Assembly: GCA_902728285.1 (NCBI GenBank)
Contig: CACVBU010000567.1
Location: 1 to 64,000 of the forward strand
Direction of reading: 5' to 3'
Length of the DNA: 64,000 nt
Origin: Clytia hemisphaerica
Lineage: Eukaryota; Cnidaria; Hydrozoa; Leptothecata; Clytiidae
The translations under genes were made by a program, and so were the position numbers. The notes under the pieces are model-generated. The model worked only from the letters and a program-made list of their open reading frames with translations. It was not told where the DNA came from and searched no databases. Below are positions 40,699-53,692 of the stretch, in pieces. Position 1 is the first letter of the stretch, and each line of letters opens with the position of its first letter.

Positions 40699-43600
40699 AT
40701 GAAGCGATTTGTATGGTTCATTTGCTTATTGTCGTGTTATCAACACGTCTCGTCAAAAGACGGTGAGAATATTAACTTGAAATTTTGTGTCTTTCTTTGA
40801 ATTACGTTTTAATTTTTTGGTTAGGATGCCTCAGAAACAGCCCTACCTTGATGTAGGTGTAATGATAAATGCAAATGCACTTTCAGTGTCAAAAGTTCCT
40901 GCGTCTCGGACGGATTTCCGTCTAAGCGGAGTATATAAAGAGGTTTCTTCGTCCCAATATTTGCATGATTTACCAAATTTCAAGAATATTTTTTAATATG
41001 CTTTGTAGAGTAGAATCCATTTTCCGTCTCAGACGAAAATCTTTGTTTTGACCACTTATCGACCTGACCACTGTACTCGAAAAGAACAATTTACTTATTA
41101 TGTGATTTTGACTATTTTTTAGAAAAGAACAGTGGTTCGGTCAAAGGGAATGAACTATCGGATACACAAAAAGTAGCCTTACTTCAATTACACAATGCAT
41201 TTCGATCCATGGTTCAACCATCCGCTTCTAACATGTATAAGATGGTTTGGGACGATGACCTTGAGCGTATTTCTAAAGATTTTGCTGGTAAATGTATAGT
41301 AGCTCATAATCCTGAGCGACATAAAGAAGCTAAACGATTTGATTGGGTTGGGGAGAATATTGCATGGGGTACTGGATCTTGTGGAGATAAAGATTGTGGA
41401 GATGTTTATGAGGGAGTTAAAAGATGGTTTACGGAGAGTAAAAGTTATAATTACGATAGTGGCGAATGTTCTGGTAAATGTACGCTTTATACTCAAATGG
41501 TGTGGTGGGAAAGTAATAAACTTGGTTGTGGCGCTAAACGGTGTGGTGACCGTACTATATTAGTTTGTAATTACGCACCGGGCGGTAATTATGTTGGACA
41601 ACGCCCTTATACTCATGGAAAACCATGCTCTAAATGTCCCGACAATTTAACGTGCGAAGATAATTTGTGTGTTGAGAAAACGCAACCGAGTGAGGAACTG
41701 ATGGATAAAACCTCTAAAAAATGCATTCAAGGTGTCTGCCCGGGAAGCAGTCATCAACAATCATGCCCAGCCCCAGGTACATGTCCTGCAATGGATGGGT
41801 GCCCGAACACGTGCAAGCTGCCAGCAACCACGCCCCTTCCACCTTGTCCTCCACCCGGCACTTGCCCCGCCTCTGCTCATTGTCCTAATACCTGTTTACA
41901 GCACCACGAGAAAACATGCCCACCTGCAGGGACTTGTCCGGCACCTGTAGGTTGTCCTGATACTTCCTGTAATGTAGTCACCACCAATGTTCCGTTGATT
42001 GCTTCAACACAAGTGGCACCCATGGCTGGTGGTAATCAAGGTTAGTGTTCATTTTTCATGCTCACGTTTTATATATAAAACATTGAAGTTTTTTGGAATT
42101 TTTAACTTTTAACTTTTTGATGATAAAGCTCCTTAATGTATTTTTAGGGGAAAATTAATTTTCAAAGCTAGAAAATGATGTTGATTACTTTTTCCTTTTT
42201 CTTTAGTTTTTTTTAAATTGCAACTGACAAAATCTCAAAAAGATCTTCTGAATTTTTTTCCTTTTAGCTACGAATCTTGGTCCTGGATGGACACCAACAC
42301 AGGCTAGACTCATGCAAATCGATACAGGGATGACCAGTCTAGTCTGGGGAATTGATGAAACGGAGAAAGCTTTTATTTTATCAGAAGAGAACACGTTACG
42401 ACCTGTCAATCCTTCCGCTATTACAAGTATACGTCACGTGACTGCAGGAGAGGCTGGTGTATGGTCAATTGATGATTCTGGACGAATTTACTTTCGAATG
42501 GGAACAAGCGCTTATAATAGACGAGGTATATTTCGTAAAAATACAGGTCGCAGCTGGTCGCAGTCATACATTTTCTGCTGCTCTGGCTTTTTTCAATTCC
42601 ACGTTTTTTTTTTCTGAAATTGTATGATACTCCTTCACTTGGTAGAGCACTCTTTAAATGACATATTTTAGTTTTAGTTTTGTATGGTCGAGCTTTACGA
42701 TATGTTAATCAATAGTCAGTCAATAGTCAGTCAATAGTCAGATTCCGCTCGATGGTCTCTGTTTAAAGCTTGTTATTTGGCCTATTTGGAGTAGAAATAG
42801 ACCTGTTTGCATTTTTTTTTCAATTTTTGTGTATTTTACAGACCAGAATAAAAAGGTCCTAAAATCACTATTTCTTTAATATAGTTTAATTTAGTCATGA
42901 TATTGATACGATGATTTACTAATTGTTTGCAAAAAAATCATCTCATGTTTATTAGGTGTTGAATGGAAAGCGATTCCAGGGACATTGAAACAAATCGATT
43001 CTGGACCACGTGGTACAGTATGGGGCGTCAATAGGAATGGCCATGTTTTTCGAAGAATCGGTATTCAGTAAGTCATAGTATACAGTTAACTCTCGCTTAT
43101 TCGAATTTTTTTGAATATTTCTGTAATTCGAACTTGTTTCCACTCCCCGACAAGGAGAAACGTATAGTGTTATGGATATCTTCTTAATGAATTATTGTTA
43201 CTAAACTTTGTCCAATTGCTAGTGGGGAGCAAAATTGCTTCCTCTAAGAAAAAATCACCCCAAAAAAAATTAATAGCTAATCCTTACTGTAGTCACTGAA
43301 ACCTTTCACCTTCCGAAATTGATATCCATATTATCATGGTAAACCTAAAAATGTAAAAGCAGCAAATGGACAAAACAGAAAATAAAAGAGACTGCTTATG
43401 TTGAACTTTTGTCATCTTTTCGTGACTTCGTCAAATATCAGCCTACATATTTCACGACGTGTTGAATATCGAAAAAAATTCATGTATCAATACTTCTTTT
43501 AAAAATACCTTTTTTGTTTCTTAAACTCCTATAGAAACGGAGATTTAGCCGGCACCGGATGGGAGCGTATCGAAGGTGAACTCAAATATGTTTCATGTGG

Positions 43601-46600
43601 AGAGTTCGGTTGCTGGGGTATACGGCGCGAAGACGACAGTGTGTGTTTCCGTAAAGGTATATCTGAAACGGCGCCACAGGGCCAGCAATGGGTGCCCATC
43701 CCTGGTCGTTTGAGAATGATTGAAAGTGGCCCGAACGGTGTGACTGTTGGATTGAACGATGATAACGATGTTTTCGTTAGAAAAGGTGAGTGCTATGTTG
43801 GAAGAAATGCTAAACCTGTATTTATTTTACTCTTCTACAAAATTTCCGTAAACTATATACTTTTTTAGGAGAACCATAAATCAAACAATTGGCACAAGTA
43901 TTCCCATAGGTGTATTTAACCCACTGAAAGACTTATCTAGTTTAAATTGCTTGCAGCAAAACGGACTCTAAATTCACATTGATATTTGGAAAAGGGGTAG
44001 TGGAATGCTACTTTGTCAGACCGTTTTGTAATTATACTCTGTCTGCGAAGATTGTAGTTATTTGTATTTGAAGTTTCATAATAAGTAAAACATGTTGACA
44101 ACAGGTTAGAATGATAGCTTAGAGAACCACATTTTCTTACCCACTCTGAAACCTCTGGCTCAGATTGGTTTTGATATTTGTTTTGGTTTGACCATTATAA
44201 AAATGAGAAAAAGAGAATATTGGGAATGAGCTTTGTCGGTATTTTGCCAAGTTTACCACAAAGTTGTTCTTTTTCAACTTGTCTTCTCCCTGACCTTCGT
44301 CTTCGTCAAAAACCTGATTTGACTTTTATTTTTACAAAGACAACATAGAAGAACCATTTTTAGCCGACATGAGACCTATTTGGGTAAAAGAAACTTAAAA
44401 AAAAAACATTTCTTTTTCCTGACTATGTAACATTTCTTTTTCTTTCTTTTTCTTTCAGGCATCCGTATTGACAATCCACAAGGTACGGAATGGGTTCGTT
44501 TGACCATCAAATTATTGCACGTGACAGTTGGTGATCGTGGTGTGATCGGTATCAAACAAGATGGCATGGTCGCCGTTCATACACGTAAGATTATTCACTT
44601 TTTCTCACATAAGTGTTCCCGTTTCATTTCATATCATGACAGTGTCTGCCTATTGTTGTATTATGCTGATATAAACTAAAAAATGTTTTTCGTTTCCTTT
44701 TTCTGACCAATCTTGCTCCTCCAATGTGAAAAAGTGATGAGTAAGCAAACGATATCACTCTTATTTAAAAACAAAACCTTTAACACCGCAGCAAACCGTT
44801 GTATGAAGGTAGAGCGTTCAGTTACGGTGCGTAAGGTTCGACCCCTTACCAGGTCATACCAAAGACTTCAAAATGGTACTTGATTCTCAGCAATCAAAGA
44901 GGAGGAGGACTAATCATCAAGTAGATAGCTTTTTTGAAAGAGGGGCTTTTGAGTCTCTTCTGGCTACGGTCGCAAGACACTTAATGATACATGAAACTGG
45001 TGACGAAGGGGGGTTTATCTCTTCTCTCAACCTAATATGATTGTTTGTTATTATCATGAAAATTGTTAAAACAACGAAATCTTTGAACTAGAATCTAAAA
45101 ATGCATGTCAATTTGTTTGTCCGGATATTTTAGTTCAGCGTTGGAATAAAAATTGTCGAATTCATTTAAAATGTTATCGATTCGATAGTTATGCTCCCTG
45201 GTATCCTTTTCTCATATTTTAAAAGTTTTTTAGATTTTTTTTTCTTTACAGAATTGACGTTCGCAGAATTTCAAATGCAATCTCCTATCCCAACTATGCC
45301 TGCAACAGTAATCGCCCACCACCCAACTACCATGCGCCCTCATACAAAGGTTTTCCACCCTACCTCCTCACCAATGCACCTTCCTTCAACTACACCTCAG
45401 TTGATTCAGGAACCGGACGATCGGGAGCACGATTCAACGGCCACAACGGCAGACTTTTTAAAGAAAATCAAACAGAGCACCGTAAAAAGTAAAGAGAAAA
45501 CTAACTTGAATATTACCCCAGATATTGCTTCAAAAATTTTAAAACTCATTGAAACGAAAAGTCAGAGTTACGAGAAAGCACATAAATCAGCTGCAGCTAT
45601 AGATCAACCAAAACCCAAATCTGAATTGGAAGAACAAGCTACGCCAGCCGCCCAAGATGACACACCCACTGCCAAATCAACGCCCCCTGAGACACACTTA
45701 AAGGACGAAGAAAACGTTCAAGTTCCTGTAATTAAACAGCACGACGAAGAGACAAAAGCAACTAGCATTACTTCTCATCATTTGCCATCAACAGAGGATG
45801 ATGTAGAATACCCAGCGCCTAAGCTAGGTATGTTTAAATTGAAAACTCAACCTGTCGCGACGAACGCTTTAGAGAAGGAACCGATCGTCCGAAAAATCTC
45901 CACAGCGGTGGCAACACCTCAATCGAATGCTCCTGTTGCTCAACCAAAACCGGTTGAAAGTGTCATTACTAAAACCTTAGCAGATTCTCCTCGGCCTGCA
46001 GGTCCCTCGATCATGCAACCAGTCGTTCAACGTGTCGTTCAAGTACAGCCTGCCGTTCAAGTACAGTCTGTCGCACCAGTTGTTCAAGCTCCGATAGTTC
46101 AGAATCAAGCACCGATCGTTCAAGCTCCACCAGCACCAGTTGCTCAGATTCAAGCACCGGTTGTCCAAGCCGTACCTGCTGCTGCACCTCAAGCACCTGT
46201 AAGTCTACCTCACCTGCAAGCCTTTTCTCTGTACAATAAACATAAGATGCATGTAAATACTTTAACCTTTCCAGTTTCCAGCGCGCAACATTTTTCTATC
46301 TTCAGCCCGTCTGCGTACAACATTTTTTGCAGAAAATGCAATTTTCACAAGATCGGTCATAACTTTTTATGAACTTTAAGTGAACTTCAGGGAAAACCCA
46401 TCATAAATTTTTTGAAAGCCCTACCTTTCTCCTTTCTAAATATGTTTAACTGAGTGCTCAAATTAGATTTGGACAGAAATTATGAAACTAAACATAAGGT
46501 GTAAAAAGTCATTTTTAGTGCAAAAGTTAATAAAACTTCGATTGTTTCTTATCGGAAATTTCACATTGATTCTGATTTTTTAATCAGTTTTACCGTATCT

Positions 46601-49600
46601 CTAACGGTTTAAACGGGATCCGACCAAATGTAAAGGTCATTTTCAAAACGTAACAGATACGTTATTCGGGACGTATGCAGGACGTAAGAGATACGTCTTT
46701 TGGGCGTCTTTTGGACGTCTTTTGGGCTGGAAAGGTTAATAAGAAAACCGATTAAAACTAGTGAGGAGTTTCTATTTATCTACAAGCCTCTGAACGCACT
46801 TTGAAATCATAGATATATGGAATTTTAAAAAGCCTTGGTGGCTACGAGATCTTCAATGTCAGTCTCTAAATGTACAATGTTAGCGTTGAAACATAATGAA
46901 CAAAGTTCATTATTATATTAAAATTAATCACTTTACTCTGTGCTTGTGTAATCACTTTACTCTGTGCTTTTGTAATCACTTTTCTCTGCGCTTTTGTTCG
47001 AAACCTAGATTCAATCAAAACAAAAAAAGCTGATAAAATTATTCAATACTCCATCTTTCTAGACGATCACGATTTCACATGAGCTTGCACGTTCGTGTTG
47101 CGCCGTACCGGACAGCGTGTGTGCCATACCACGGGATTGTGCCGGTTACATTGAGTGCCGTGGTTATGATGGGAGTTATAAAGCATGCACCAGAGGGACG
47201 GTATTCAATCCACTCACCAATATCTGTGATAATCCAAGAAATGTCGATTGTGAAACCTCCAAACAAGGTTTGTCTTACTCGGAATTTCGATTCTTCATAG
47301 TAGTAATTATTTTATTAGACTTATTCATAAATATGCGCCATTGCAATGTCTTCTGACGTTACATGGATTCAATAGCTAATTGGTTGTAAGTGACGTAAAA
47401 TCAGTCACTAACGTCACTTTCAACCAATCAGCTGTTGAGTCCGTGGAAGACATTGCGTAATGATGCATATTATGAATTTAATAGTCTTCCTTCGAAACGT
47501 CGTAGTAGAGGCTTGGATAATCTCAATGAATAGTGAACAATTCAATGAAACATACAATGATAAATGTTTTTTTTATAAACATAACGCTTATAAGCATATG
47601 AAGGCCAGCCTGAAATATTTTTCATGTGGTCAATTTTGCAATGGGTAGATATAAAAATATAATATGATAAAGGCCAAATCAATTATTTTTCTACAATTTT
47701 GTACCAACCCATATATTTATTTCAATCCAGTTACACCAAACATGCAAAGTCAAATCCAACAGCCGCAAGCAGTAGCAACTTCGTTCATTCAACAACAACA
47801 ACCACCACAACAAGCTTTTACAGCAACCACAAGTGAAACAGAACCAGGTATTGAATCATAAATTTATTACAAGTTTGTACGAAAAACGACAAACCAGCAG
47901 ATAATAAAATATTTGAATTTTCAAATAAAACTGCAAGGTTGCTTGCAACACTATGAATGTATAATAGAGCTACCGTCAAGAAAAACAAACCGACAATTCA
48001 GAATATTCAAAAATTCAAAACCAAAATTTCTAACCAAATTCAAAAAATTCACATTTATTTCTTTTTCTTCAGTAGTCTCAGCACCTGTTACAATCGATCA
48101 ATCTCAACAACAACCACCACTAATCACCGCCCCTCCACCCGTTGTATTGGAAGCACCACCGGTACCACCTCCGCCACCCCCTCCCCCTGCACCCATGGTC
48201 CAAACCTATGCTCAACCACAGCCTGTACAGCAAATACAACAGTCGGTTATGGCTGCGCAACCTGTGACCGCTGAATCGAGTAATGAGAACATCCAACCAA
48301 GAGTGCAGCCACCCAAATCAGGTAAATAATAACGATAGTTATTTAGATTCGCCAAGTAAGTTCCAATCTGTCAATTATTTCAAATTTGAAAAAAAGATTT
48401 CTTCACATTGAATCGGAGAGAATATTTGGTCAAAACTTTCAAATATTTAAAATCTTTCGTAATTGAGAAATGTTTTCATCAGAAGTCTCAATCTTGGTCG
48501 AAAAAATAATTGTTGAAAAGTCTTTCGTCAAATACTTTAACTTGGGAAAGTGTTTCGTCAAATACTTTGAATGTGATCTTATTTTAATTTGAGAAAATCT
48601 TTCGTCAAATTATCTTGAGAAAATCTTATACTTGAAAATCTTTCGTCAAATACTTTGAATTTGAGAAAATCTTATTTTAACTTGAGAAAATCTTTCGTCA
48701 AATACTTAAAAATCTTTCGTCAAATACTTTGAATTTGAGAAAATTTTTTGAGAAAATCTTTCGTCAATACTTAAAATCGCTCGTCAAATACTTTGAATTT
48801 GAAAAGAAAATCTTTCGTCAAATACTTAAAAATCTTTCGTCAAATACTTTGAATTTGAGAGAATCTTTTGAGAAAATCTTTCGTCAAATACTTAAAAATC
48901 TTTCGTCAAATACTTTGAATTTGAGAAAATCTTTTGAGAAAATCTTTCGTCAAATACTTAAAAATCTTTCGTCAAATACTTTGAATTTGAGAAAATCTTT
49001 CGTCAAATACTTAAAAATCTTTCGTCAAATACTTAAAAATCTTTCGTCAAATACTTTGAATTTGAGAAAATCTTTCGTCAAATACTTAAAAATCTCTCGT
49101 CAAATTAAAAAATCTTCGTCAAATATTTTGAATCTTGAGAGAAAATCTTTTGAAAAAATCTTTCGTCAAATACTTAAAAATCTCGTCAAATACTTTGATT
49201 TCGAAATACTTTTGAGAAAATCTTTCGTCAAATACTTAAAAAAATCTTTCGTCAAATACTTTGAATTTGAGAAAATCTTTCGTCAAATACTTAAAAATCT
49301 TTCGTCAAATACTTAAAAATCTTTCGTCAAATACTTTGAATTTGAGAGAATCTTTTGAGAAAATCTTTCGTCAAATACTTAAAAATCTCTCGTCAAATAC
49401 TTTGAATTTGAGAAAATCTTTTGAGAAAATCTTTCGTCAAATACTTAAAAATCTTTCGTCAAATACTTTGAATTTGAGAAAATCTTTCGTCAAATACTTA
49501 AAAATCTTTCGTCAAATACTTTGAATTTGAGAAAATTTTTTGAGAAAATCTTTCGTCAAATACTTAAAAAAAATCTTTCGTCAATACTACTTAAAATCTT

Positions 49601-52600
49601 TTCAAATCTCAAATACTGAAATCTTTTGAAAATCTTTTAATTAAAGTCAAATACTTTGATTTGAGAAAATCTTTCGTCAAATACTTAAAATTTTTTCGTC
49701 AAAATCTTTTCGTCAATACTTAGAAAATCTTTCGTCAAATACTTAAAAATCTTTCGTCAAATACTTAAAAATCTCTCGTCAAATACTTTGAATTTGAGAG
49801 AATCTTTTGAGAAAATCTTTCGTCAAATACTTTGAAAAAATCTCTCGTCAAATACTTTGAATTTGAGAAAATCTTTTGAGAAAATCTTTCGTCAAATACT
49901 TAAAAATCTTTCGTCAAATACTTTGAATTTGAGAAAATCTTTCGTCAAATACTTAAAAATCTTTCGTCAAATACTTAAAAATCTCTCGTCAAATACTTTG
50001 AATTTGAGAGAATCTTTTGAGAAAATCTTTCGTCAAATACTTAAAAATCTTTCGTCAAATACTTTGAATTTGAGAAAATCTTTTGAGAAAATCTTTCGTC
50101 AAATACTTAAAAATCTTTCGTCAAATACTTAAAAATCTCTCGTCAATACTTGAAAAATCTTTTGAGAAATCTTTCGAGAATCCTTGAAAATCTTTCGTCA
50201 AATACTTTGAATGGAGAGAACTTTTGAGAAAATCTTCGTCAATAACTTAAAAATCTCTCGTTCAAATACTTTGAATTGAGAAAATCTTTTGAGAAAATTT
50301 TCGTCAAATACTTAAAATCGTAGAAAATTTGGAGAAAAAAATCTTCGTCAAATCGTAAAAATTTTCGCAAATACTTAAACGCTTTCGGAAAATCTTTCAA
50401 ATTGAAACACTTTTCGTCAAATACTTTGAATTTGAGAGAATCTTTTGAGAAAATCTTTCGTCAAATACTTTGAATTTGAGAAAATCTTTTGAGAAAATCT
50501 TTCAAAGCGCCGGGCACTTTTGTAGCAAAGTGACGTTAGATTGCTGCTACGCTACAATGCAACATCTTTTCGTCAATCTATATTTTTACATACAAAATAC
50601 AAGGTATATTGTACTCTTTTTAACCAACCAGATTGCTGATATTTTTTGGATCGCCGATAATTGAAATTTTTTCGTCAAATATTTTAACTTGAGAAAATTT
50701 TTCATCAAATACTTTTGAGAGAATTTGAGCGAATCTTTTATTTGGTCGAAATATTTTTTTCAATATTTGAAAATCTTGAGAAAATCTTCTGTCAAGTTTT
50801 ATTTTTCAGAAAGTCTTCCGCAAGATATTTCGTCAAATAGGAATAGGAAAATCTTTCATCAAATGTTTCAATTTTGAGAAAGGTTTTTGTCACACACTCT
50901 GAATTAGAGAGAATCTTTCGTCAAAATTTTTAACCTTTTTACATGTTCCGTCAAATGGTTACATTTCGAGAAAATATTTCGCCAAATATTATTATTTTTT
51001 CGTCGCGGCCACACGACAAGATAATATAAAAGGTTTTTTTTTTATTTTTGAGAAAATCTTCTGTAAAATGTTGACAATCTTTCGTCAAAAGTAATTTGGA
51101 GATCAGCCAATTACCAATTGGTGTTTCAATATTAGAAAGTCTTTCGTCAAATTGTTACATTTTGACGAAATCTACCCTACCAAGGACTCGGGGCTTAAAT
51201 AACTGACCTGACTAGCGGCACATCCCCGTACCTCTTTTCGCTTAAGTTTACATACCTAATCGATGACTATTTCCCTTTCCAGATGATGATGGTGTGTTAC
51301 GTGAAGTGTGGTTCAATCTTGGACTTTCACCTTTGTTGACGACACTAACCAACAACCCACGTTTCCCTTCATCTCCGGATGAATACATCATCTTGGATAA
51401 GTTTGAAGCACCTCCCAATGCTGGTGATGGTTATGGACAACGATTGTCTACATATTATAAAGTAATACATTTTTCTATATGTTATATTATTCAATAATCA
51501 TTAACTTTCATGTATTTAGGTATCTCTCTCCCTCTTTTAACTTTCATGTCAAGCTTTAAAACGTTGGGAATAGTTAAATTCATGCAGAAAAGAATATATA
51601 TTTATTCTTGAAATGTCCATAAGATTAACAAAGGTTTAACCTCTAATTTAACATGCTTCAAAAATATTCATTCTACTCGGGCTAAAATGGTTTCGTAAAC
51701 CACCAGTATTCCTGGTCACACTCGCATTGCTTGGTAACTCTAAAAGCAACACCGACTTACTGATTTATGTAAATACGAAAAAACCTTTAATATTTTTCAG
51801 GCACCATTGACGGGCAATTATGTGTTTTACCTAGCCTGTGATAACGAATGTGAGTTATGGATGAGCCCGGATACCGAAGAAATACGTTCCAATCTCGTGT
51901 TGGAACTGAAGAAAGGACATTATACATCTTTCAGACAATGGCACAAGTGAGTAAACAAAAATCGAAGCTTATTTTTTAAGAGACGCAGTAGTTTAAGTAG
52001 TTTAATGGTTATCAGCCTCGACCGTATAGGATGTTGGAGTTAAATCGCATACCGTAGCGATTCTAAAAATATACATCAAAATTACTGTTTGTCCGAGTTT
52101 TAATCCCATTGCATTAATTGCTTTTGCACGTTATTTACACTTATTGACAATACAAAGTAATAATTTGCGCGCATAACGAATCAAGATGAAAAGGATTGTG
52201 GGATTGAATTTCTGTCAAATGTTAAAAATAATAATTATGACATTTGCATAGCAGTGCGCTATTCCCACTCGGTGTTTTGATTCACTTAGAATTAGTGGAT
52301 GTACCTTCGCGCCCGGGTCGACCCTTGCCATGTGAGGGGAATCGGGTACCATGCTTAGATACAAAGGTGAACGGATATATGCCGTGCTCTGTGGTGTGAG
52401 TGTTAAAACTTGTCAGGTTCGATCATGTAAGGATACACTGTCCTCCCGAGTCGTCCGCGTAGAGTTACACCAGCAACTCTATACTCTCAGGTACCTAGGA
52501 AGGTCTGAAATGCTGGGAGCTATCTATTGTTTAGACTAAGTTTGAAGTTTGGGAATAGTCTAGCAAGCTAGACGACTAATTCTGACATAGTAGAAATAAA

Positions 52601-53692
52601 AAAAAAAGTAATGGAGGGAGCAAATTTAAGTCTTAGTTTATACAAACTATTATCATATAGCTACCTACTGTATTACACGCATTATAAACGAATCCAGTCA
52701 AGTTTGGGAAGAGTTAAGAAACTTGAATTTTTTAACAAATAATGTTAACATTATAGTGTTAAAATTTTCTTTTTAGGTATCCAGACCAACAAACATCACG
52801 GGAGATCGCACTACAACAAGGAGAATATTATTTCTTGGAAAGTTTCATGAAGGAAGGTTCTGGTGGAGATGACCTGAGTGTAGGTGTTCGTCTTCCCGAT
52901 GGTAAATTCGAGCTACCAATATCATCGAATCTCTTCCTAGTGCCAGGTAAGGAGTTTATGTTGCACATTCCTAACTTTTTCTTTTTCTCTAGGAATGGCA
53001 CTTACGAAGATAGTTAGTAAATTGTTACTGAAAAAAGTCGCTTATCGTCGTTAATTCTTTGAATATAATAGCCTTTTGCAATGGTATAGTGAATATTCCA
53101 GACAATTAATTCATTTATTGTTTCATTCGTTCCAGGTGAATCAAGTTCATCCAGTGATTCTGTCTCCAAACCACCGCCAGTTTCTCCATCCGTCAGTGCT
53201 GGTGAAACGGTTTCAAAACCGGGTGAAGAACAAACTTCAGATTTTATCGGGAACACGGAAGCAACCAGTACATATAGAGCAGAAGATCTCGATCCACAAC
53301 CTCAACATTTAGTTGAAGCGATACTCAACGAAAAACCGTTATTAAATAAACTTCAGAACGAGGCTGACCAAGATTATGAAGCAACGGTTGCTAACAATCC
53401 AAATAATATTCCTGGCAGTGATATGTATCTCCGTCATAATCCAGATACTAATCTCGAACCTAAGTTATCACTTATGGAGAGTATAAAGCGAAACCATATT
53501 CCCCGTAATATTCTAATGAATTTGAGAAAGAATAGAACTATGTTATCTCCATCATCTTCAGACAAGGTGCGATCTATAAAACGTGATATTAAAGAGGATA
53601 GTAATGATGATTTGAATCGAAAAGCGAAAGTGAAATTAAAACGAGCCTTGCTGAAACGTTTAAAATATCTAACCCACAAAGCGGTGAAATGA
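40699..53692 (+). CDS. Secreted CAP / tectonin / chitin-binding / PA14 multidomain protein, 14 exons
   Basis: Exons 40699-40762, 41123-42040, 42268-42525, 42956-43067, 43535-43785, 44459-44584, 45252-46198, 47063-47267, 47731-47847, 48073-48321, 51283-51461, 51801-51946, 52777-52946, 53136-53692; 4,299 nt in frame, 1,432 residues. Order: signal peptide (1-20; an in-frame ATG at 40,690 would add three residues); CAP/SCP domain (about 39-190) with His83, Glu99 in GEN, Glu126, and TQMVW, but Leu143 where the family usually has the GHYTQ His; Cys-rich hinge (to about 205); three 17-residue CPxxGTCPxxxxCPxTC repeats (about 240-310); six tectonin repeats (331-576, a likely six-bladed propeller); Pro/Thr/Gln/Val-rich linker (577-892); chitin-binding type 2 domain (about 903-954); Pro/Gln-rich linker to 1082 with nine consecutive Pro; PA14 domain (about 1086-1240); Lys/Arg-rich tail. 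Probably an extracellular glycan- or matrix-binding protein. I know no named orthologue. Confidence 0.9.
44783..44890 (+). repeat. tRNA-derived SINE-like fragment
   Basis: GGTAGAGCGTTCAGTTACGG resembles a pol III A box and GGTTCGACCCC, about 30 bp further on, is a good B box. The sequence continues CAGGTCATACCAAAGACTTCAAAATGGTACTTG, like the conserved non-tRNA body of some invertebrate SINEs. The 5' half of the tRNA is poor and no tail was resolved. Lies in intron 6 of the CAP gene. Confidence 0.45.
46925..46999. repeat. 25-bp tandem repeat, three copies
   Basis: AATCACTTTACTCTGTGCTT plus GTG(T)/TTGT is repeated three times in intron 7 of the CAP gene. Confidence 0.75.
47323..47477. mobile_element. 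Palindromic CCAAT/CRE MITE, copy 2
   Basis: Same family as 20,739-20,883: ATTCATAAATATGCGCCATT on the left and ATGATGCATATTATGAAT on the right, with inner arms TAGCTAATTGGTTGTAAGTG and CACTTTCAACCAATCAGCTG. A TGACGTAA and an ACGTCA word persist near the centre. In intron 8 of the CAP gene. Confidence 0.8.
48470..50960 (+). repeat. 2.4-kb minisatellite in intron 10 of the CAP gene
   Basis: Built from two interleaved modules: AATCTTTCGTCAAATACTT (19-20 bp) and TGAATTTGAGAAAATCTTTTGAG or variants. Higher-order periods of about 60-110 bp are visible, with the best copies from 48,830 to 50,130 and decayed copies at both flanks. It shows no terminal inverted repeats. The modules are nearly stop-free in one forward frame, producing open frames of up to 195 codons that are not genes. 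Confidence 0.92.
51983..52056 (+). repeat. tRNA-like sequence, possible decayed SINE head
   Basis: TAGTTTAATGGTTATCAGCCTCG resembles a tRNA D-arm region, and the following GGATGTTGGAGTTAAATCGC resembles an anticodon-to-TpsiC stretch with a damaged B box. It cannot fold as a complete tRNA as written. In intron 12 of the CAP gene. Confidence 0.3.

Noticed and set aside
44590-45240. Additional tectonin or linker exon between exons 6 and 7 of the CAP gene
   Set aside because: Exons 6 and 7 join in frame (phase 1) without it, and no open stretch with splice sites and tectonin-like sequence was found.
45977-46196. Minus-strand frames of 61-71 codons within the CAP gene
   Set aside because: Antisense shadow of the Pro/Gln/Val-rich coding exon 45,252-46,198.
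48729-50132. Open frames of 87-195 codons reading repeated LRKSFEKIFRQILKNLSSNT-like units
   Set aside because: They follow the minisatellite period exactly, change frame whenever a unit is irregular, lie in an intron bounded by good splice sites of the CAP gene, and have no start or domain context.
48470-50960. CRISPR-like array of short repeats with spacers
   Set aside because: The 'spacers' are themselves repeated modules, not unique, repeat length varies, and the host is a eukaryote with no cas genes here.
52300-52540. Moderately GC-rich segment with a 62-codon frame and a CAGGTTCGATC B-box-like word
   Set aside because: No matching A box at the right distance, no tRNA fold, and no coding continuity with CAP exons.
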